From Diadema setosum (taxonomy: Eukaryota; Echinodermata; Echinoidea; Diadematoida; Diadematidae), in contig NC_092698.1 of NCBI RefSeq assembly GCF_964275005.1, forward strand, positions 27,461,447 to 27,525,446: a stretch of 64,000 bases of DNA, given 5' to 3'. Every line of letters begins with the position of its first letter. Position 1 is the first letter of the stretch. Below, piece after piece: positions 1 to 13,300 of this stretch. The notes under the pieces are model-generated. The model was not told the origin of the DNA. It was given only the letters and a program-made list of their open reading frames with translations, and did not search any database. A program made the position numbers and the translations under genes.

Positions 1-3000
1 TAAATGACATGACATGAAAGCAGTATTGGCACGATGATTTAGAATAGAACTGTAGTTTGTGGTTGGTTTTTGGTGAAAATCATTTGAGAGTACCACTCCA
101 TGTGAGAAAGTGTGCAGGTGTTTCTACCTATAAACTGCTGATATTTTCTTTGTCAAGTCTTTCATTTGGGTGGGGTAAAACGTGTATCGTTAAGTTTAGA
201 TGCCATTGCTGGGGTGTGTCACAGCCAGATGTAGAAGCTAGCACACACATTTGGCTGAACTCTGGCAAACAGCTCATGTGCCAGACAGAAAGCCGGATCT
301 ATTGAAATGAAATCAGAACCCAGACTTTGAACAGATCCTTTTCCTTCTTGGCAAAAGCACAAGTCATTAATTAAAGTCTTCTGTAAAATGGCATTCTTCA
401 ACTGGAGTCAGACCATTCGCATTACACATTGTGGTACACGGCAATTATAAAAGCCCTTCAGAGATTGCCTTTGCACGTGGCACTTTCTGATACTGACTTT
501 CATGTTTAGCTTCAGATATTTTACACATATCAATTGTGCAGAGAGGAAAATCTATCAGCAGATACTGGTTTACTGCTCATTTATCCTGAAATTATGCTCC
601 AGATGTTCAGATTTGATGGAAAAAAATTGCATTAAGCTTACAAATGTTATGAATTTTCGAGGGGCAATAAATACTATAGATTTTTAGTGAATTTATTCAG
701 ACTCCCGTAAAAAATTAAACCGTTATTCTTGGGGTTAGTTTTTAAGTTCTAAAAACAACAACAGCCCCCCCCCCCCCTCCAAAAAAAAAAAAAAAGTAAC
801 AAGCTCTGAGGTGTAAATACTGTAAGATTTCATACACAATGTTTGGAGACATAATTTTGAACCACACAAAATTTTGTGAGGTTTGCAAAAGGGATATTTG
901 ATATCTATACACCCTTAAATTGGGAAAGATGTGGGAAAGATGTGGAGATGTTTTGGTTGACGTAAAAATAGAAAAGGTGAGAGATGTCTCTGATATTCAA
1001 ATAAAACATCATGCCAGTAATCAGTGTCATGGACAGTCAGGGAATACCATCCAGAAAGGGAGCTAGCCACAGCGTTTTGATCTGCTGAGTAGAGACGTGA
1101 GGTACGTGTTGATGTGGGTTCTTGGTTCTTCCTCCCCCATCAAGAAACCTGTAGAAATCACTCAGTCAGCCAGGTATGGATGGACAAGGCGATGACAAAT
1201 TCCTGGCATTCTTAAATGGGATATCCTGAAATGATAGCCCAGTTGCAGGTTGGTTCTACTATTACCACTGACACCGGTTGAGGACACAGAGGAGACGAAC
1301 CAAAGTAACCTGGGCAGGAGAGTTATGAAAGCTGATCCTGGTTTGGATTCTATCACCTCGGTGTCTGGAAGTTTATGTAGTGTACTAAATGTTCTCCGCC
1401 CATCGTCATCATGTCCATCGGTTATAAAAAGAAATCCAGTAAAGTATATCAGTGGGGTGATCAATTCCTTGTCCTTCAGCCTGTCAACAATTAGGGGATG
1501 TCATTGTAGTAGAACAGAAGTTACATGACAATTATGCCTTATGGATAATGTATGCATTATTAGTAAACATTGCCAAAGAACCTCCAATAGAATATTCATA
1601 TCAAATTCAACAAAAAGCTGTGAAACATGTTCATCTGTGATTTGTGGAAGTTTGTTTTTGTTTGTGAATTCAAGCTCATAAATGTCATATCAAAATGTAT
1701 TTCAGTAAAATTGATATTACTTGAAAGCATGGGCGAGTTTCCTTTCCTGAATTAAAAATATGCATGTTCATCATTTCCCATTTCCAGATACCGATGCCGC
1801 TGTTTAATGAAATGAATGACGATATCCTATTTACACAAAATGTTTTTCAGTATGTTTCCTATATGAAATGTGATAACCAGAACACACTACATGCAGTTAT
1901 CCCTGATGGACCATCCTTCATGTCTGTAAACAAACAGCTGCTCAGGGTTGGCTTGTTGATGTTTTGCTCTCTTGTTTCCCTTGTAGTTCCTTGCTATGTT
2001 CTGCTTTGTTTTCATTTGATTTTTTTTTTTTTTTGTGGGGGGGGGGGAGGTAGCTACTTCAGTTATACAGAGATATCATAATGGTGGTTGATATACATTC
2101 AATTGTGAAGGAGTTGTCTGTGTAACCTCCTGTCTGGCAAAGCTGTTATGGTGCATGAAGCATGTTGCTGTCCAGAGAGACTGAGCTTAATAGACTGATC
2201 TACCAGACATAGAGGAAATGATATGTAGCCTTTTATTTTCATTTTGTACCACTCATCCTCATGGTTGTTTGTTCAGATAACCTTTTTAAATCTGAGATAG
2301 CATTTATTTACAGGTAAATCAGATGTAACGCCTGATCAATTTTTTTCCTTCACTTTCCTGCCACGGTTTGTGTGCTTGCTGTTGCAAATAGAACAGCGCA
2401 GTGTGCCTTCAGCTATGTCATCCTCCTGTGGTTTGTTGTGAAATTCAACTTCAAGGCCATGATAGCTTTGTCCTGTCAGATTTGCTCCATTGCCTGAAGT
2501 GTGATGTACGCTTACTAAGTAACAAAGTAATTGAAATTGTTTAGTGACACATGACAGAGTCTCTCGCAAATAAAATACCAAACACTGCTTTGAGCGCCTT
2601 TATTGACCGAGTGATTAGCAATGTTAACTCAACAATTGACTCTGCTGCAGTGTATAATGCAGGGTTATTTAGAAACGAGATCAAATTGTACCCGTACATC
2701 TTGCCAGAAAAACACATCATGCCAGGCTGTTTTCTCTCGCTTTGTCTGAAATACTTTTTCTTTCCAGACACAGTTTACCTGACCTTAAAACTGGAGTCAA
2801 TGCCAAATGACTCATCGTGTATGCTAAAGTTGCTTGGAATGTTGCTGATTGTGGACCAAGTTCTAACTGCAATGGCTCTGGTTCAATTTCTGAGAAAGTA
2901 TTGCAGCTAATTCCTGGTGTTACAGTTATTTTGTAGGATTGCCAGAAACAGGGAATGCTTTGACCAGTATCGTCTCAATCAGCTTCTAGCTTCTTCCAGA

Positions 3001-4484
3001 TTACTGTCTTACCTGGAAAGCATTGTGAAAATTTGCGCAGCAGCAATAGCTGTGGTCGTGGCAAAATTGAGACATTTTATTAGAAATATAGTGAAGATAG
3101 GTCAATATGTGTAGTGCATAGGATATTTTTCTGAAGGATATTCTTCTTTGGATGTCTGCATATATAGTCATTCGGCCTGCCCTGCCAAATAAATCTTGAT
3201 AGGCTACCAAGCTATTTACCCAAAAGTGTAAAGTGGGAAACTTTTACAGTGTTGGCACATTAAGACAATGCTCAATAAATGTGCCGATAGGTGAACTATG
3301 TTTGATGCAGGAGATTGTGTGCTCTGGAGTAAAACTGAGCAGTCCAACTGCTGATCACATGATCACAACTGTAATTTTTTTTTTTGCTATTTTAATCTCT
3401 AACTGTTGCCCTTGATCAAAGTGCTGTTAGTTTTTTTGAGGTAGAAAGTGCAATTTCAGTATTAACCATGCATATTTCAACACAGAATGCAGGCAAGCGC
3501 CTGCTACAAATGCAGTCAATGTCACGTTTGTCGCGCACCCCGTGTGACTTTTCATTGGACCGTTTTACAAGAATTCCTGCTAATTTCACTGAACTGTTAC
3601 AAATGCTTAATGCCACTTTACAGTCATATAATGATTGAACTCTGTGTGACACGTTTGTTGCCAGCGGAAAAATGACATTTAAAATGATAATGAGGTGTGA
3701 CTGCTGTAGCAGGTCAGTGAGGGGTCATACAGTAGATATAGGAGACAAGAGTCGTCAGTCAGACAGGGCAAGGACTCTATGTATGCATTTGTGGAAATTT
3801 TTTTACGGAAGTCTCTGTCTTAGAAGGCCTTACCTGGAACGGTTAGATTTGATAGGCATTACATGTACCAGCAACTTTTAGGGTACAGTCCCTGCCGCTT
3901 GATCGAAACTTGGATAGACAGGAACACCGCTTTTAAAGGACAATATCACATGGCATTTCTCTGAGGCTTGTTCTCTTTAATGCATAGATAGGACAAGATG
4001 ATGGTTACGGTAAATGGGAAAATTGTCTTTGTCAATCGCAAACTCCAAGTCTGGTCACAATGCGGATAATAACATTGTCAAATTCTGTAGTGCAGATTAC
4101 TCTGGTTCCGCTCCGAATTTATGATGCCACCTACATTGTATGTGGGTTTGTGCAAGGGGTAGAAGTCTTGAATACTCATCCCGACAAAGCAGTGGTGACT
4201 GTATTGAGGATAGATCAGTTTATCTCATGTCCACTCAACTGTGTCCGTTGTCCTCACTTGCCCTCTTTCAGCCAAGCACTCCAGGGAAAAATTGATGCCT
4301 CTCCTTATAAATGTTTAACTCTCCCCACTTGCCTGAATGAAGAAGTCAGGCCAAGGAAAAAAAAAAAAAAAAAAAAAAGAATTGAGGTCACACATAGCCA
4401 AGTGCAGTGCTTACGGATTGCATTGTCTAGTGTTCTCACTGCTACATAACGGCAGATAGTCTGTATGCTTCAGCTTAACATTCA

Positions 4485-4536
4485 ATCTGTCTGTCTGTCT
4501 GTCTGTCTCTGTTTGGTTGACAGTCTGTCTGTCTGT
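4485..4536. repeat. TCTG/CTGT microsatellite
   Basis: A run of CTGT tetranucleotides interrupted once by TTTGGTTGACAG. A second, more degenerate CTGT tract lies at 10091-10150. Confidence 0.9.
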
Positions 4537-5753
4537 TCTTCTATGCTGATAAAGAGAAACATTGATGGGTAGGTCCAAACAGGATGGTGGTCTATTTCAA
4601 CTCTCCCTTTGAAGAGTGTATATAGTAGTTCCTTTTAGAAGGGTGTTGTGGAATATATGAAGTAGATTGGTGAGTGGTGCCAGAGGAGTTGGACCCTTGC
4701 ATAGTGAAGGAATAGGGTAGAATCGTCTAGAAAAGAGATTTAGAAACAAGAAGGAAAATAATAGATGGCGTAACGTTCACTAACTGTGCAATGACTGCTG
4801 CTCAGCAAGTAATGAATTCAGTAATGGTCTCACAAATTCTAAAACTCAGTCTGCTCTGAAACATAAACCTGTGAGCAGCTACTTGGTTCCTAGAACAAGT
4901 CAAGCTTATTCAAGCTTGCTTAGCTCTTGTTTTTAGAACTGTTTTTACCCAGAAAGAATTCTAACAGTCCTCAGGAGGACTTTCACGAGGTGACGAAGCA
5001 AACTCCCTTCACACAAATACAATACACACCTCACCATGCAAACCCACACATTCACACAACAAACTGTTTTCTTTTTTGACACAGAAAAAACAAAACAAAA
5101 ACAAAACATAATTGTCCTCATCATGCATGATCTTGCATGTTTGGATTTAAATTTTGTCATTCTCATAAAGGAAAAAAGAAATATGTGTTTTTACAAACCC
5201 TCTGATAAAAGACATTCCCCCTGTTATTTTTCCCCTTCCCCTTTTGGGGGATCTATTAAACATTACATCACTTGCCTGGATAGTGTCACGAGGGAGATTA
5301 AATCAATCCGCTTCATCAGAAACATTGAGAGTGGATATGTGCTGTAATACTGTCGCATGCACAATCGCCTGTTTTTAATGACTGTAATGAGTTTGTGTGG
5401 AAGGATGCACTGTGCTGACAGCCATAGAGCTAGGCAGGGATGAATGCTGTAATTGGAGAGGACGCATCTGAATCCCTTGGCAGTGCATGAATGTGTGTGT
5501 GTAGATCATGATGTCTTGAGCCAGTGATAGCCTTGGATGCCTGTCTGCACACAGATAATATAAATCTATGGTTCAGGGATGTGCATACATACTGTACATA
5601 CAGGGCCAGATTGAGCCCCTCTCAAGTTCCTTGATCCTTCACACAGGCGATGATGACTGTCATTATTAAGACGGCATATGTCACATCAAACATCCGCGGC
5701 CATGGCAGCCAGCTCATGGCTATTCTTTAATGTTCTGTGAGCATCGCTACAGT

Positions 5754-5918
5754 CAGTGACGGATCCGGAAGGGGGCGCACCGGACGTGTGCCCCCTTCTT
5801 TATTTTTTGTCAAAACAAAAGAAATAAAAAAAAAAAAATGGGAGGGGTGGGGCTTTTGCGCCCCCCTTTAATTTTGTAAGGGCGCCTCCCCTTTACGGAA
5901 ATCCTGGATCCGCCCCTG
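5754..5918. mobile_element. Palindromic GGATCC mini-element (copy 1)
   Basis: A roughly 165-bp element whose left end reads CAGTGACGGATCC and whose right end reads GGATCCGCCCCTG, so the ends are inverted repeats. The interior has G-rich and C-rich arms around an A/T core. TACAGT flanks both sides (748-753 and 919-924 of the 5-kb block, i.e. 5748-5753 and 5919-5924), which fits a 6- to 8-bp target duplication. CAG..CTG ends and a duplication of that size suggest a hAT-type mini-element; the superfamily is an inference. Related copies: 40721-40873 and 63944-64000. Confidence 0.75.
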
Positions 5919-7822
5919 TACAGTCAAACCATTCGATGAGTAACTATGTAGACAGAAGGAAGAGATGTTTTTTTTTTTCTTCCAAACATATGTTTGAGAG
6001 TAATTAAGTATCTCTGAGACATTGTATCAGATCACACGGTCACATTGTAGAAATTACATTTCATGCTGGAAGGAGCATCCTTGCCATGCTGCCAACACAA
6101 CAGTAATGAAAACTTCACAGACTCTCAATATGAAACAAACCGATCCCAGCCAGCTTATGACACACTTGTGTGCAATTGTGTGAATGCACTTAACGATAAA
6201 GAAGTCGGGTCAGCCATATTTCCACGCTGCAGGTATTGCAGAAAAAGAAGTGAAATGTTCATTTAGAAATTGTAATTTTCACATCATACCTTCAGTCTCA
6301 GTACCATTTGAAAACAGCATATTTTTTAATTATTTATCTTTTGTGATATGATATAGAAGAGCAAAAACGGAACAGGCGTGTGCTTGTACCCTGCAATGCC
6401 ATTCACACTTTGCATCAGTAGGTTGCAACTGAGGTACAAAGTCATTCACTCTGAACACCAGTTAGTTTATATGTTGTGACTTTTTGTACCATGCCATTCA
6501 CACTGCATACATTGTGACTTATTGCTTCCAATCCTGCTCAAACATTCCCTGTGAATCTCCCTCCTTCGCTACCCACCCCCTCCCCCCATCCCACCCCACC
6601 TCTAAAATTGACTTCATTATGTACACTTTTGATGATGCCGTTTTAAATTGCGTCGAGCTCCTCGGAGTAGAGCAGAGGCGGGGGGACCAGATGGAGATTG
6701 ATGGCTGGGTCTGAATGAGAGATGGCTAATAGCTCTCAACTAACACTTAGGACCCTTTGCTTAAATGCCAGGAGGGGGTGTGATTCTTGTGTCTGGATTG
6801 GAATTCACCACGTATTACCCTGATGGGTTTGACAGGGAACATACTTCACACGTTCGAAGCATTCTCCACATTTTCTTGCTCGTCCCCGCAGGTATTTGAT
6901 AATGATAATGCGTTGACTGTTACCGGTTATTGAGTCATGAGACGGTAATGTGGGCATCCATCAACCATCATTGCCAAAGAATAAATGGAATGCAATGAAA
7001 ATTGCACTGGGAAAGAAAAGAGAAGTGGGCTTTTTACTGTGGTTCATGCTGTAAAGGCAGAGTTCTGTCATCTGTGTCATTTCATTGACTGACTACCGAC
7101 TGATTTCAATTCTCGTGTCTTTAATATGTGGTAACCTAAAATCAAGTGAAATATGTCTAATGGAGAATGTTGGAGATTTTCATTTTACCAGATGAACTTA
7201 CAAATAGAATCACTGCCAGTCAGATATTTCTGTGTAAATGCAAAAGATAACTTTCATAACTTGTGTTACTTAGCAACCAAACCATAAATCATTTATTTCT
7301 TCCTCACCATAATTGAGAAGTCATTCTCAAGAATTTAATTTTTTTTTTCACATTTCAAAACCTTCATAGATGTGGGGAATTTAGAAGGAATTTACATTAC
7401 AAATAAACTTACCTTTGGAGAAACTGTAAATTTCTTACTTTCCGGCTTTCTCAGCCTTGAAGTGAGCTAGTTTGATGGGGGTAAAGTGACAGCAGGTCAC
7501 ATATAATTTATGCAGATTCTCTCCTATCTGAACTGTTAAAAGTGGGGATGGTGACTTTGCTTATTCCTTGGAGTGTTTTCTCTTCTTGGATTGTGATGCA
7601 TACACCGCTAGGTGATCTCAAGACCCTTCATCTTGAAGTAGCTGAGAAAATGTAAACTAGGTAAATGTCTTGATATCAATGTTTTGAATCCCCAAAGTTT
7701 CAATGTGTTGGAAAGAACCTCAAACTACATTTTTTTTTTCAAACGGTATGTAAATGAGAATGATCCACGAAAACAGCGTCACTCAACTTTTGTTTTTCGT
7801 CTATTGGTATTGATTCTTTCAG

Positions 7823-8074
7823 ACGGCACCCAGGAAGACACCGGCCAAGCGTGCCTACGGTCGCCAGGTCAGCCGCGACAAGGACGAGAAGGACGGTAAG
7901 GACTCCAACAAGAACGAGGCGAAGGAGAGCCGAGCGGCCAAGATGAGGGCGGCGAGGGAGGAGGCCCGCAAGAGGCTCATTGCCGCCAAGAAGCAGGCGG
8001 CACGGCAACGCATCCTCTCCAACTCCAGCGAGACGGAGGTGGAGATCTTCACGGCCAGCGGGCAGCAGCAGTGA
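7823..8074 (+). CDS. Last coding exon of an unrecognised gene (basic Ala/Arg/Lys-rich C-terminus)
   Basis: A clear terminal exon: a pyrimidine-rich acceptor ending TTTCAG at 7822, then 83 codons and a TGA at 8072-8074. It opens TAPRKTPAKRAYGRQ, continues with an acidic/basic low-complexity part (DKDEKDGKDSNKNEAKE), then a long helix-forming Ala/Arg/Lys stretch (SRAAKMRAAREEARKRL, AAKKQAARQRI), and ends EVEIFTASGQQQ. The exon is much richer in G+C, with G/C-ending codons, than the surrounding AT-rich DNA, which supports coding. I do not recognise the protein. The composition suggests a coiled-coil or nucleic-acid/cytoskeleton-binding tail, but no function can be assigned. Upstream exons were not found and may lie left of the window or behind a long intron. 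Confidence 0.75.
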   Translation, partial: TAPRKTPAKRAYGRQVSRDKDEKDGKDSNKNEAKESRAAKMRAAREEARKRLIAAKKQAARQRILSNSSETEVEIFTASGQQQ

Positions 8075-9302
8075 TGGGTAGCTGCTCCTCCATTTGGATT
8101 GGTGGACCAGTTAACTGGGATACTCCTGAAGCTGCTTGCCAACATCACAGACCATCAGGGGACCCGAGTCTTGTCACATCCCACCAGCGCTACTTCACAG
8201 AGTTGCGTCATGTGGCACTTTCTTGACATTATGGGGAGTCGGAAATGTGCTAAAATTAGTCTTTTCCAGAAGCGTAGTAGGGATGAAATTACATTTCCTC
8301 ATATAAACGGTTGCTGATGCAGTGATGTTCTGCATATAGTAAAAGCTCAAAATGGCTTTGAGCTCAATTATTGTTAACTATCCCAATGGGATAAAGTGTA
8401 GGTTGAGATTACATTCATGCTTGCCACTTAAGCTGTCACAAAACATTCTTCCTGGCAAGTGATATTTCCAGTGCATCAAGATGTCTATCACAATCGCACA
8501 CATACACACAAAAGAAAGTCAAATTGTATAAGTCCTTGGTCCAGTACCATCATCTGTTCTGTGTTAGTGAGTAGCATTAACAGTATTTTAAAGTAATGCT
8601 GTGCCTACTGCTATCTGCTAGATGGAAAGTACAGTATGCAATCACAGATTCCTACTCATCTTTGTGGTTATTAGGATATCTGGGATTTCTGTGTGCTAGG
8701 ATGATATTTTGGACCAGAGACAAGGGATATCTACAATCTCTTAGAAAGTATATATTACATGCTTTGCGTTCAATTGTATGAGGGGAGGGGGTTACACATA
8801 TGATAACCTTTCATACAAATTAAGAATGATGTAGAATTCAATATTATGACAGTGTTATATGTCTGTGGCATAGCAATATATGCGAGAAAAAACAGTATTA
8901 CACTGACATCCTTTTACCCACACACTTTTGTTTAGTTCATCCAATTCTGGCCCTCGGACCACAAGGCAATAATACCCTTCAAGATGGCTCAAATCAGTCA
9001 AGCATTGGAGTCATGCTTTGCTGGCCGCCACGTGTCAAATCACACACATCCCTGGCGAGGATTCTTCTTGGGAATGTGCCGCCGGTACTGGTAGAGGGAG
9101 ACCACATTTCTGTTTCTGTATGTCCACAGGATTTTACGGCCTTTCACGGCCAGAGGACAAAGTTCATTAGAATATCAGTATGTGCTGTTGGGAGTAGGAA
9201 TTATGAAGAAGAGGAAAACTTATGTGATCTACTTTAATCATGGTACAAGGGTAGCAATGGAGTATGGTAGCTGCATTGACAATCTTGGGCTCCATTTAAT
9301 AA

Positions 9303-9513
9303 TACTGTAAAACGAGGAATTTTCGCGTGCACTTTAATTTCGCGAATTTCGCGAGCGCCGAGATTCGCGAAATTAAAATGCATGCAAAAGTTCTTGTCTA
9401 CACTATATGCATTGAATGCCAGTGGCAGTTCGCGAAAATTTCATGCCGCAAAAAAGGCAGTCGGCTCAAATTCGCGAAAAAATCATGCCGCGAATATATC
9501 ATGTTTTACAGTA
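9303..9513. mobile_element. TTCGCG mini-element, copy A
   Basis: Ends are inverted: TACTGTAAAAC at the left and GTTTTACAGTA at the right, with TA at each border (9303-9304, 9512-9513) consistent with a TA target duplication. The body carries many TTCGCG/CGCGAA motifs (for example TTTCGCGAATTTCGCGAG). The terminal TAAAAC differs from the TATAAGCTG of the other copies, so this is a divergent member or a sister family. Confidence 0.75.
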
Positions 9514-10090
9514 TTCCTTAACCCTTTGTGTGCTCTGAGTGGTGGTTAGCACAGAAAGCTACAGCGTTGTACACACTGTCCAAAGTCCCTGGGATAGAAA
9601 GGGTTCATAAGAGCACATGATGCTTAAACTTTCCACTCAATATTGAGAAGGCCAACACTATTTTTGAAGGTTGGACGACAGTTAATCTCTTTTGACTTGG
9701 CCTCATTTGGAAGGAAGTCAGCCACAAGGACATCAGTGTATTGTTTGGATAGGAATCACTCTTTTTGGTGCTTTGTATGGCCTCTGTTATTTAGATAAAG
9801 GAAAGACTTTCCCCATCTAACATGTCTTATTTGCTAGTAAAACAATCCTGTATGATTGCAGGAGGTCACAAGCTTGTAAGAATGAACACCTACACGAACA
9901 GAGGACGTTGGAACTATGAATTCAGGCTTACCGGTATTCAATTGGATTAATGGCAATTCTGGCCGTCAAAATTTAATCAGGAACAAAAAACTTACTCAAA
10001 CTGGGACAGACATATTTCTGAATTTCGATGTGATTCATGGATCAGATTGTGGGAGAGGACATAGTTTGAGCGGAGTCGGCACCCACGGAG

Positions 10091-10382
<292 letters not shown>

Positions 10383-13300
10383 TCATTCCAGGAACACAAC
10401 ATGCTTATCAAAAAAAAAAAAAAAAACACAACAAGACCAAACACGCTATTTGTCAAGCCGTCCCAGTTTTCATAGAGATAATCTACTCTGTTTTGTATCA
10501 TCCCAGTGCTACATCTCCTCTGTTGTTCTTTTGTGGAGTTATGATGTGAAAAAGTGGTAGGAGAATTTATAGTAAATGTGTGCCAAAGTTTTGTTTTTTG
10601 AGTGAAAAATCTTCATCACAGCACATAGAAAAAAAAAGTCATGCAAACATGCCTATCTAGACCTTGAATACAGCTAGGCTCATCCGTTTGTACGCACTTC
10701 AAATTAATATGTTAGCTATGATATCCTTGTGCCGATAATGACACGCAATGAGATAATTTTGTAATGAAGGCAATTTCTTCTTGTCATTATTACATCAGAC
10801 CTTATTTGGTCTGACTCAACCATGGGGGAGTGCCGATCGTTCCTTCCTGATAATCTCTTTAAAGTTCTGGCCATCTGCACGTTTTCTGGGAAGCCTGTTT
10901 TGTGTACGATATATTTGAAGAGTTTGATTACAAAACGAGTTAACTCCAATTCTTGTCAATATGATATATTTGAGATTAATCCTTCTAAAGAACAAAGAAA
11001 ATAATAAGAAAGTATGGGATGTTGTTCATCATAACTTTAGCAATGTTTATTCCTTGCTCTGTGACAAGTGAGGTGTCATTGGAAGCATTTTATTTTGCTC
11101 TATCTGATGATGGACTTTAAAATTTTTAAATATGACGCTTAACTCGTTTTGCGATCGAAACTTTTCTTTTGTTCTATCTGTGTTCCCAACTATTAAGGCT
11201 AAAGGGCATTGCACCTGAGACCCAATACCTCTCAAGTGGTTGAGCCACAAAAGACCAACAGTATCGGCATTCCAACAATGTCTTTGTCGCTGAGGTCACA
11301 TTCTTCATTGTGGCCCTTGTTGGCCAATCCGCTTTCTGATTGGCTTTCGTTTGTTGACCAGTTTGCAGGAACGCTCAAGTTTGACAGATCATATTCCATT
11401 TCATAGAGCAATTAACTTGAGTGAGAGAGCAAAAAAAATGTTTGAAATATTTTTCTATTTCTTCACATTTTTTTTTTTTTTCGTCAAGAAGTTGTAAACA
11501 CTAGAGTTTGGACAGTGGGAAGAGTGAACGCAAATGTTAAAGAGTAAGCATTTGTGTTAATTTGTTTTATAGGTTGTGGTGAGCATGCCTTTTTTCTTGT
11601 GTGTGTGAGTGTGTGGTAACAAAGTTATGTTCTCAGTTCTGGATGATAGTCGAGTTTGTCCTGTCTGTGTGGAGGATAGCAGAATGATGTCTACATTTTC
11701 TCCAAAATTAATATTTAAGGCCAGCCTGCACTTTGGAAATGATGGGTTTAATTCTTTTTGTTTGTTTGTTGTTGTTTTTTTTTTTTCAAACTGTGGTACA
11801 GTGCAAGAAATGCAAAACATTTTCTTACTAAATACTGCTTTAAAAAAAAAGAAAAAAACTTGGGTGTTGAATTGCAACAACTTTGCAAGAGAAAGAAAAC
11901 ATGAATATACAGGTAAATTACTATCAGCCCTGAGGCATTTACAGAATACATTATCGTAATGCTTTGGGGCACGGTACATGAAGCAGGGCAATTTCCATTT
12001 GCTTTCATTGGTCAGACGTCAGTTGGAATGCATACAGAATGTGTAAACATGATTAGTGAATGCAAATAATCAATTTGATCTCTGAAGGATTGTTTACAAT
12101 TTCCTGTCAAATTCAAACATGATATATGTGAGTCACAGAAGGCACGCTGTCTTGATTTGGGGGTGTTATAAAGGGTGAAAACAAATATGACAACCTCATT
12201 CTTAAAGGGAGTAGTCTCATGCAATAAGAAACTAATACGATTCCAAATAAAAGGGACATTCAAAAAAACAATAGATTTATCAAGCAGTCGGAGAAAGTAG
12301 AAGATGCCACAATAAATGGTTTCATCTTGGGCTGCCAAAATATGTTGGATGTAAAAGTTTAAATACACTGCTGTGGTACTCTACAGCATCTTTAGACAAA
12401 TTTTGATGAACACCCAGAAGGCTTTTGAAGGGGGTTAGCACCAACACCAACTCTAGATGTCTACCAGTACAAAAGGCATCTTCTGCTTTGGTATTGTGAA
12501 GGGGTTCAGTCTATTTCAGATGCAGGAGCGGAGATGAAGATTATCAGGCTGGGAGTCATTGCTTTTATCTGTAAGCACTAATTTTTTAAATATGAAAACA
12601 ACAAATGTGAAATCGTGTGACTGATCCATAATGGGAGTGGGTGTTGCTATGCAGCAGGGGTGCTGCCGATGAAAGACGTTTTAACAGCGCCCGTAGCTGA
12701 GAATACGGCACGTCTTGATGCAGGATTCCTTCTCCACCATGTATAGGTAGTGGTTCTACTCCTACGGGAAATTTTTGGTATCCTGTCCTATTTGTCATGT
12801 GAAAGTCTTGAAAAGAACAAAAATATTTTACCCTGGTATGCATACAGAGAGATTGGTCTCTCTACTTCATGAATTTTTGAATTACTGTTTAATGGAAAAG
12901 GGAAATGCAATGAAATTTTACTTGTTTAAGTCGATACAAAATTTCAGCTACATTTTTTGTGTAGTTGGGTAAAGTTTTTAAGATAATTTTGTACACAAAG
13001 AAACTATTTCATGAACTCTTGTAAGAGTAAAGGAGACAGTATTTCTTGACTGAAAATCTTCATGCTGTTGATGTAAACTGTACTGTAACCAATTGATGTC
13101 TCTCACAGTTCATATTCTACATACCTAATCATGCTTATCATTGTCTATGCTGTATGTACAATGTACCTGTTATACACTTTGTATTGTACATGCTGTAGAT
13201 AACATTTGTGGAAAGTATAAAAGTCATGATTGTAGTGCATTGTATGTGCATAATTGTAGTGCATTCTACCATGCACTTGTATACTGTACGTAATTTGCAC

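Larger units (their letters stand above)
1..7822. other. Upstream region / presumed last intron of the left-hand gene
   Basis: I see no convincing exon in this interval. Open frames here are short, and none gives recognisable protein similarity. The region holds a C-run followed by an A-run near 764-795, a T-run followed by a G-run near 2022-2048, a TCTG microsatellite (4485-4536), a poly-A tract near 4358-4378 and one palindromic GGATCC repeat (5754-5918). Because the exon at 7823 starts behind a good acceptor, at least part of this stretch is likely intron of that gene. One weak candidate exon (about 1250-1435) is discussed in the findings. Confidence 0.5.

Noticed and set aside
4060..4449. 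129-codon plus-strand frame
   Set aside because: Runs through a poly-A tract (poly-Lys) and shows no family resemblance; no convincing splice signals.
7739..8148. Minus-strand frames of 89 and 97 codons opposite the terminal exon
   Set aside because: Antisense shadows of the GC-rich exon at 7823-8074.
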